In this document: piece by piece, positions 59,876 through 64,000 of the stretch
Numbering within the stretch: position 1 is the stretch's first letter
Layout of the letters: every line of letters starts with the position of its first letter
Source: Streptosporangiaceae bacterium NEAU-GS5
GTDB taxonomy: Bacteria > Actinomycetota > Actinomycetes > Streptosporangiales > Streptosporangiaceae
Reading direction: 5' to 3'
Length of the DNA stretch: 64,000 nt
Assembly (NCBI GenBank): GCA_017592665.1
Contig: JAGFNW010000004.1
Span: 186,001 to 250,000, forward strand
Position numbers and translations under genes: made by a program
The notes under the pieces: model-generated
What the model was told of the DNA's origin: nothing
Databases searched by the model: none
What the model saw: the letters and a program-made list of their open reading frames with translations, nothing else

Positions 59876-61107
59876 CGGTCCGCCCCCCAGGTCTCGACCT
59901 GGCGCGCCTCGTCCGGGGTCATCAGGCCGATGGAGTCCACCATGTACGCCCTGACCTGGTCCCGCCACGGCTCGGGGATCTCGTCGATCGCGGGCGGATA
60001 GCAGCGGTCGAGCCAGGCCGTCGACGCGACGGTCGCCTGAAGGAACTCGGCGGCCCGCGCGAACGGCGTCTCCTCTATACCGGGGACGCGGGCGCAGCCG
60101 TACTCGATCATCTCCTGGCCCCCGTACGGCGGCGGCTCCTGCCACTTCTTGGCGACCGGGGCGGCCGCGGTGACGGACGTGCGCATAGGGCGGCGTTCGA
60201 CGGCGGCCTGGATCAGCTCTTTGTACAGGCACTTGCCGCACGTGCCGCACGGCGTGGTCGTGCCGCGGAGGCACCATCGGACCTGGTCGCGGAGCTCGGA
60301 TTCGAGCGAGAGCCGCATCGTGGTCGCCTCGCTGACGCCGCCCACGGGGAGCACGATGGGCGTGCCGGCCGCCGCGAACAGGCGGCCCCAGGCGCCGTCC
60401 TGCGCCCACATGGGGTTTTCCGGGGTGTAGCGGAGCAGGTAGCGGCCCCCGCCGAGCCAGCGCGACCCCAGCTCGTAGCCGAACGCGATGCCGCCGAGAT
60501 CGAGCGCGTCGGCCTGGAGCAATGCCCCCACCGCCACCGCCTGATGCTCCGGATAGCCGGGCCGCGGAAAGGACAGCACGAACTCCAGATCCGACTGGAC
60601 GACCGACACCTCTCGCCCGGTCTTGGCCGCGAGCCCGGCCAGGCCGGCCAGCACGTCCGACCGGTAGTGCGTCCAGCGGTTCGGCACGCGCCGGTGGCTG
60701 ACCCGCTGCAGGTGCGCCAGCGGGGCCTCGGGGAACATGGCCGCCACGGCGACCGAGTCGGCGCCGCTGCTGTAGGAAACGGCCAGTCGTGATCCCGTGC
60801 GGGCGTCTCCGGAGACGGGGCCCGCGTCGACGCCCCAGCCCGAGCAGAGCGCCTCGGCGAGGCGAGCCGAGATAGGCCGGTCGAAGGTCACCCGGCTCTT
60901 GGTCCAGGGCGCCACGATGGTCCAGGCGGCGACCGCGAGCAGGTCGTTGTGCGGGTCTGGGATGGATTCCGCGAGCCGTACGCCGCAGGAGTTGGTGCGC
61001 AGCTCGATCCGCTGGCCGTCGGCGCACGTCCCGGTGTCCGAGTCTTCGGGGTCGAGCAGGAACTGCAGCCGCCAGGTCAGGTCGTCCCGGGCCCAGAGAA
61101 CGCGCAT
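59872..61107 (-). CDS. PP-loop (adenine nucleotide alpha-hydrolase-like) protein
   Basis: 411 residues. SYSSGADSVAVAAMFP (111-126) is an SGGxDS-type PP-loop for ATP activation; CGTCGKCLYKELI (about 287-300) is a Cys cluster like the zinc site of QueC-type enzymes. The rest has no family I can name (a DUF6395-like assignment is possible). It begins right after the upstream coiled-coil gene and ends 4 nt into the amine oxidase. Such enzymes make amides, nitriles or thio-groups. Confidence 0.65.
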   Translation of the reverse strand: MRVLWARDDLTWRLQFLLDPEDSDTGTCADGQRIELRTNSCGVRLAESIPDPHNDLLAVAAWTIVAPWTKSRVTFDRPISARLAEALCSGWGVDAGPVSGDARTGSRLAVSYSSGADSVAVAAMFPEAPLAHLQRVSHRRVPNRWTHYRSDVLAGLAGLAAKTGREVSVVQSDLEFVLSFPRPGYPEHQAVAVGALLQADALDLGGIAFGYELGSRWLGGGRYLLRYTPENPMWAQDGAWGRLFAAAGTPIVLPVGGVSEATTMRLSLESELRDQVRWCLRGTTTPCGTCGKCLYKELIQAAVERRPMRTSVTAAAPVAKKWQEPPPYGGQEMIEYGCARVPGIEETPFARAAEFLQATVASTAWLDRCYPPAIDEIPEPWRDQVRAYMVDSIGLMTPDEARQVETWGADR

Positions 61108-61614
61108 TTACCTGCTCGCGTCGGTGTACTGGCCCTGGCGCAGCGTGCTGCGCAGGGCATCGATCGCCTGCCAGAGGCGTACCTCGTTCTGCAACACCTG
61201 GTCGAGCGACTCCGCGGTCTCGATGGCCAGTCGGTAAGCCTCTTCGCCCCGCGCCACCTGCGCCGGGGAAACCACCACTCCGCCCTTGGACGTCGCCTTC
61301 GCCCCCGGTTGAGAGGACGCCGGGGACGCTTTGGAGGACGCCTGGGAGGACGACTGTGCCGCGGAAGACCCCGCCTGAGAAGCCCCGCCCTGGGACCTCG
61401 CGGCGCCCTCCCGCAAGCGGTCCACCTCTCTCCGGAGAGCCACGACCTCTCGACGGAGCATCTTGAGCTCGAACAGGGCGTCCCTATGGTCGGCCCTCGA
61501 CGCATATCGTGCGTCCAAACGCGCTCGTGCCGCTCTCCGTATCCGCGAGGGAACCACCATGCGCATCAGGACCCGTACCATGAGCAGGAACATTAGCGGC
61601 AAAAGGTGAGCCAT
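61108..61614 (-). CDS. Membrane-anchored coiled-coil protein
   Basis: 168 residues. N-terminal hydrophobic segment (MAHLLPLMFLLMVRVLMRMVV), a heptad-rich coiled coil (about 40-70: DALFELKMLRREVVALRREVDRLR), a Ser/Gln/Ala-rich linker (72-110) and a C-terminal helix. No enzyme motif. It starts the four-gene cluster 61614 to 57792, its stop touching the PP-loop start without a gap; it may tether the cluster's enzymes to the membrane (inference). Confidence 0.7.
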   Translation of the reverse strand: MAHLLPLMFLLMVRVLMRMVVPSRIRRAARARLDARYASRADHRDALFELKMLRREVVALRREVDRLREGAARSQGGASQAGSSAAQSSSQASSKASPASSQPGAKATSKGGVVVSPAQVARGEEAYRLAIETAESLDQVLQNEVRLWQAIDALRSTLRQGQYTDASR

Positions 61615-61702
61615 AGTTCCAGCGTTATCAGCCCGTCGCGGGACCGTGCCAAAGGGGTGGCCTAAGCGCGCTCCTGGGATTGGAGCGGTCTAGTGTGACG
61701 GC

Positions 61703-62476
61703 ATGACGGAGTTCGTACGCGTGGAGACCGCTGACGGGATCGCCACCATCCGGCTCGACCGCCCCAAGATGAACGCGCTCAATCGGCAGGTCCAAGAAGA
61801 GATCGCCGCCTGCGCCCGGCAGGTCGACACCGACCCGGCCGTCTACGCGGTCATCCTCTACGGCGGGGAGCGCGTCTTCGCCGCCGGCGCCGACATCAAG
61901 GAGATGGCCGGCATGTCCTACGCGGACATGGCCGCGCACTCCCGCGTCCTCCAAGACTGCTTCACGGCCGTCGCCAGGATCGGCAAGCCCGTCATCGCCG
62001 CCATCACCGGCTACGCCCTGGGCGGCGGCTGTGAGCTGGCCCTCTGCGCCGACTTCCGGGTCGCCGGAGAGGGCGCCAAACTCGGCCAGCCCGAGATCAC
62101 CCTCGGCATCATCCCCGGGGCGGGCGGCACCCAGCGGCTGCCCCGCCTGATCGGCCCCGCCCGAGCCAAAGACCTCATCTACAGCGGCCGGCACATCGAC
62201 GCCACCGAGGCCCTGGCCATGGGATTGGTAGACCGCGTGGTCCCCGACGCCGACGTCTACACAGCCGCCCAAACCTGGGCCGCCTCCTTCGTCGGCGGTC
62301 CCTCACTCGCCCTCCGCGCCGCCAAACAAGCCATCGACTCCGGCCTCGACGTCGACCTCCCCACCGGCCTCGAACTCGAACGCCTCCACTTCTCCGCCCT
62401 CTTCGCCACCACCGACGCCCACGAAGGCATGACCGCCTTCACCACCAAACGCCCACCCACCTTCACCTCCCACTAA
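61703..62476 (+). CDS. Enoyl-CoA hydratase/isomerase
   Basis: 257 residues. Crotonase fold: [60 protein letters not shown] with the oxyanion-hole glycines and catalytic Glu residues. Probably beta-oxidation of a fatty or amino-acid derived acyl-CoA. ATG 61703 lies 6 nt after TAGTGT (leaderless). It is divergent from the coiled-coil cluster. Confidence 0.92.
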   Translation: MTEFVRVETADGIATIRLDRPKMNALNRQVQEEIAACARQVDTDPAVYAVILYGGERVFAAGADIKEMAGMSYADMAAHSRVLQDCFTAVARIGKPVIAAITGYALGGGCELALCADFRVAGEGAKLGQPEITLGIIPGAGGTQRLPRLIGPARAKDLIYSGRHIDATEALAMGLVDRVVPDADVYTAAQTWAASFVGGPSLALRAAKQAIDSGLDVDLPTGLELERLHFSALFATTDAHEGMTAFTTKRPPTFTSH

Positions 62477-63104
62477 TCCCCCCCACCTCCCAATGACCCC
62501 ACCTCCCCCCTGCCCCTGCCTCTCCCCCTCCCGCATCCCCCACCTCACGCCGCCCCACCTCGCACCCCCGCCTCGCACCATCCCCCACCCCACCCCGCGC
62601 TCCGACCTAGCGGCCCACCTCCCGCCTCCTGTCCCGCGCCTCGGACTTCCCGCCTCGTGCGATCCGCCTCGTGCGATCCGCCTCGTGCGATCCGCCTCGT
62701 GCCCCCGCCATCCCGGCCCTCCGCCAGGCCGCTGCTCGGCGTTCCCCCGGGCACTCGCACTCCCGCCGTCCAGACGCCGGGACTCGCGGCGAAGGATGCC
62801 CAGGTGTCTGTCGTCTCCCGCCCGCCAGATCGCCCCACGCCTGGCTGCCGTGACACCGGCCCACGCCCCGCGCCCGTGACCATCCCGGGCCCCGCTCCGT
62901 GACCGGCCTGGACCGCGCCCGTGGGGGCCGCTCTCATCACCTCGCCGACAGGCGCTGTGGAACGCGCGGACAGTGGACGCGCGGACAGTGGACGCGTAGG
63001 CCGGGACCTACCGCTCCCGGCCTACGTTGGATCCGACTCATGATGGGCCCGGCATCCACCCCGCCGACTGCCGTAGCCAGGGAACGGATCGTGGTCAGTG
63101 GTGG
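62477..63104. other. C-rich gene-free region with short tandem repeats
   Basis: About 630 nt between convergent genes. Long C/A-rich stretches (62480-62640), 3.7 copies of the 14-bp unit CGCCTCGTGCGATC (62651-62702) and two copies of GACAGTGGACGCG near 62972-62997. No credible coding frame on either strand. Confidence 0.55.
62651..62702. repeat. Tandem 14-bp repeat (3.7 copies)
   Basis: CGCCTCGTGCGATC repeated from 62651, 62665, 62679 with a partial copy at 62693; identical copies, no interruption. Confidence 0.8.
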
Positions 63105-63641
63105 CTAATTGCCGCACTCCTCGGTGTGACGGTCGAGAATGTGACGGTCGAGGATGCCGTCGACGCAAGCGATGTCGCTGCTCGGTTTCTGCTCCACCCG
63201 CGCGATGTCGCCGCTCAGCTTGCGCTCTGCCCGGGCGATGTCGTCGCCGAGCTTCCGCTCTAGCCGGTTGATATCGGCGGCGAGCCGCTCCTCTATCTCC
63301 GTGACCCTGCCCTCGACATGGATGACTCGCTCCTCGACGCGGGTGATGCGGTCGTCGAGGCGGGCGATGTCGGACTTGAGCTCCAGGCCAATGACCTTGA
63401 TGTCGGTCCTGAGGAGGATCTGGGTCGAAAGGATGTCCTGCTGAAGCTTGGCGACTGCCTTGCTGACGACGTCGCCCACGACGTCTGCCGCCGCGGCGGC
63501 CACGACATCGGCCATGGCGGCGGCGATCCGCTTGTGGGAGGACTCGATCCTGTCGTCCATCATCGCCTCCGTCCTCGCGAACTGGATCGCCAGCTTCTGA
63601 CGCTCCAGGCCGAGGATCTCCTGGACCACTGCATCGTTCAT
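63105..63641 (-). CDS. Coiled-coil protein with hendecad-like repeats
   Basis: 178 residues. A helical N-terminal third, an Ala/Val-rich hydrophobic segment (about 40-58, AAAMADVVAAAAADVVGDVV) and then about 80 residues of repeating D-I-x-R-x-E/D-x-R/K-V (ARLDDRITRVEERVIHVEGRV, INRLERKLGDDIARAERKLSGDIARVEQK) that read as a long coiled coil. Function unknown. ATG 63641 is taken; the GTG one codon earlier, with AGAGGGA 6 nt upstream, is an equal candidate. Confidence 0.65.
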   Translation of the reverse strand: MNDAVVQEILGLERQKLAIQFARTEAMMDDRIESSHKRIAAAMADVVAAAAADVVGDVVSKAVAKLQQDILSTQILLRTDIKVIGLELKSDIARLDDRITRVEERVIHVEGRVTEIEERLAADINRLERKLGDDIARAERKLSGDIARVEQKPSSDIACVDGILDRHILDRHTEECGN

Positions 63642-63793
63642 CACCGCTCGTCCCTCTCGTTCGTTGATCATTACTGACCAGCGAGACCCGATGCGGGGAG
63701 CTCAGCTCACTTTGGTGCGGCGCCGTATCGTGCCCGCCCTGTGAGAGCCCGTTCCATTCGCTGACATGTTCGAGACCAACCCTAACCCACCGT

Positions 63794-63829
63794 TTCACGC
63801 ACCGCACTCGCTAGCACGCGGTGCGTGAA
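63794..63829. repeat. 12-bp inverted repeat
   Basis: TTCACGCACCGC (63794-63805) and GCGGTGCGTGAA (63818-63829) with a 12-nt loop. Possibly an operator or terminator upstream of the coiled-coil gene. Confidence 0.55.
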
Positions 63830-63935
63830 CAAACCCACCTCTTGGGATGTGATCTCTCCTACCGGCATGGGGCGGCGCGCCACGTCGGGCCAGGTACCTG
63901 CATCGCAAGGCAGAGGTGGCGGCCATAACGGTGCC

Positions 63936-64000
63936 ATGGACGCCGACGACCCCGCGGCCAGGCGCGGGGCCGGGGCGGGGCGCGTGGCCGGGGGGCGCGG
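63936..64000 (+). CDS. Possible 5' start of a gene running off the window
   Basis: ATG 63936 opens a frame (MDADDPAARRGAGAGRVAGG) to the right edge with CATAAC 6 nt upstream, in the leaderless pattern seen for other genes here. Only 21 codons are visible, so this is a weak call. Confidence 0.3.
   Translation, partial: MDADDPAARRGAGAGRVAGGR

Noticed and set aside
63794-63829. 12-bp inverted repeat considered as a terminal repeat of a mobile element
   Set aside because: There is no transposase gene or matching second end, so it remains an unexplained hairpin.

Overview
The window is about 70% G+C, with tightly packed genes, many GTG starts, frequent 4-nt ATGA overlaps and several apparently leaderless genes. 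It reads as the chromosome of a filamentous actinobacterium. The order ligA, gatCAB, ilvBNC, serA, leuB, ilvE resembles Streptomyces, and the overall style suggests Streptosporangiales (Nonomuraea/Streptosporangium-like); the genus is an inference. I see no rRNA, tRNA, insertion sequence, prophage or CRISPR array.

Layout. 1-320 is the 3' end of an unrecognised, possibly heparinase-like gene. 317-5000 holds branched-chain amino acid (BCAA) genes cimA, ilvE and leuB plus an O-methyltransferase. 5002-10313 is a pentose-type sugar uptake locus: ROK repressor, then divergently a binding lipoprotein, ATPase, permease and ROK kinase. 10310-12093 has a 37-residue microprotein gene and serA. 12346-19848 carries an SseB-like protein, a GPH-type transporter, a PadR/ABC-ATPase/FtsX-permease operon, a secreted CAP-domain protein and a DUF1707-FHA protein. 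20095-23618 is the ilvBNC operon with its leader peptide. 23672-30461 has a GGDEF-EAL protein, a hydroxyacid dehydrogenase, a sugar dehydrogenase lipoprotein and a VanW-family protein. 30756-35881 is gatCAB with an ATPase/TOPRIM-like gene pair lodged between gatA and gatB. 35934-40781 has a second GGDEF-EAL protein, a GH6 cellulase behind a CebR-type box and a methyltransferase. 41423-49992 has ligA, a small secreted protein, a MetE-like enzyme, an MBL-fold protein, mnmA, a TetR regulator, a cysteine desulfurase and a hypothetical protein. 50066-57686 has etfBA and three membrane Ser/Thr kinases. 57792-61614 is a four-gene overlapping cluster (coiled-coil protein, PP-loop enzyme, Tat-exported amine oxidase, YbaK-like protein). 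61703-64000 has an enoyl-CoA hydratase, a coiled-coil protein and perhaps the start of one more gene.

How it works together. cimA and ilvB are each preceded by a leader peptide rich in Leu/Ile/Val codons and a Rho-independent terminator, so transcription attenuation by BCAA supply is likely. A shared near-palindrome (minus-strand consensus GTCTCGnATnGTGAGAY) lies upstream of the cimA leader, the ilvB leader, serA and the microprotein gene, all in the same orientation, which suggests one regulator links BCAA and serine synthesis and the microprotein. The most system-like unusual items are the ATPase-TOPRIM pair inside gatCAB, resembling two-gene OLD/Abi-like defence modules, and the undescribed PP-loop/amine-oxidase cluster.
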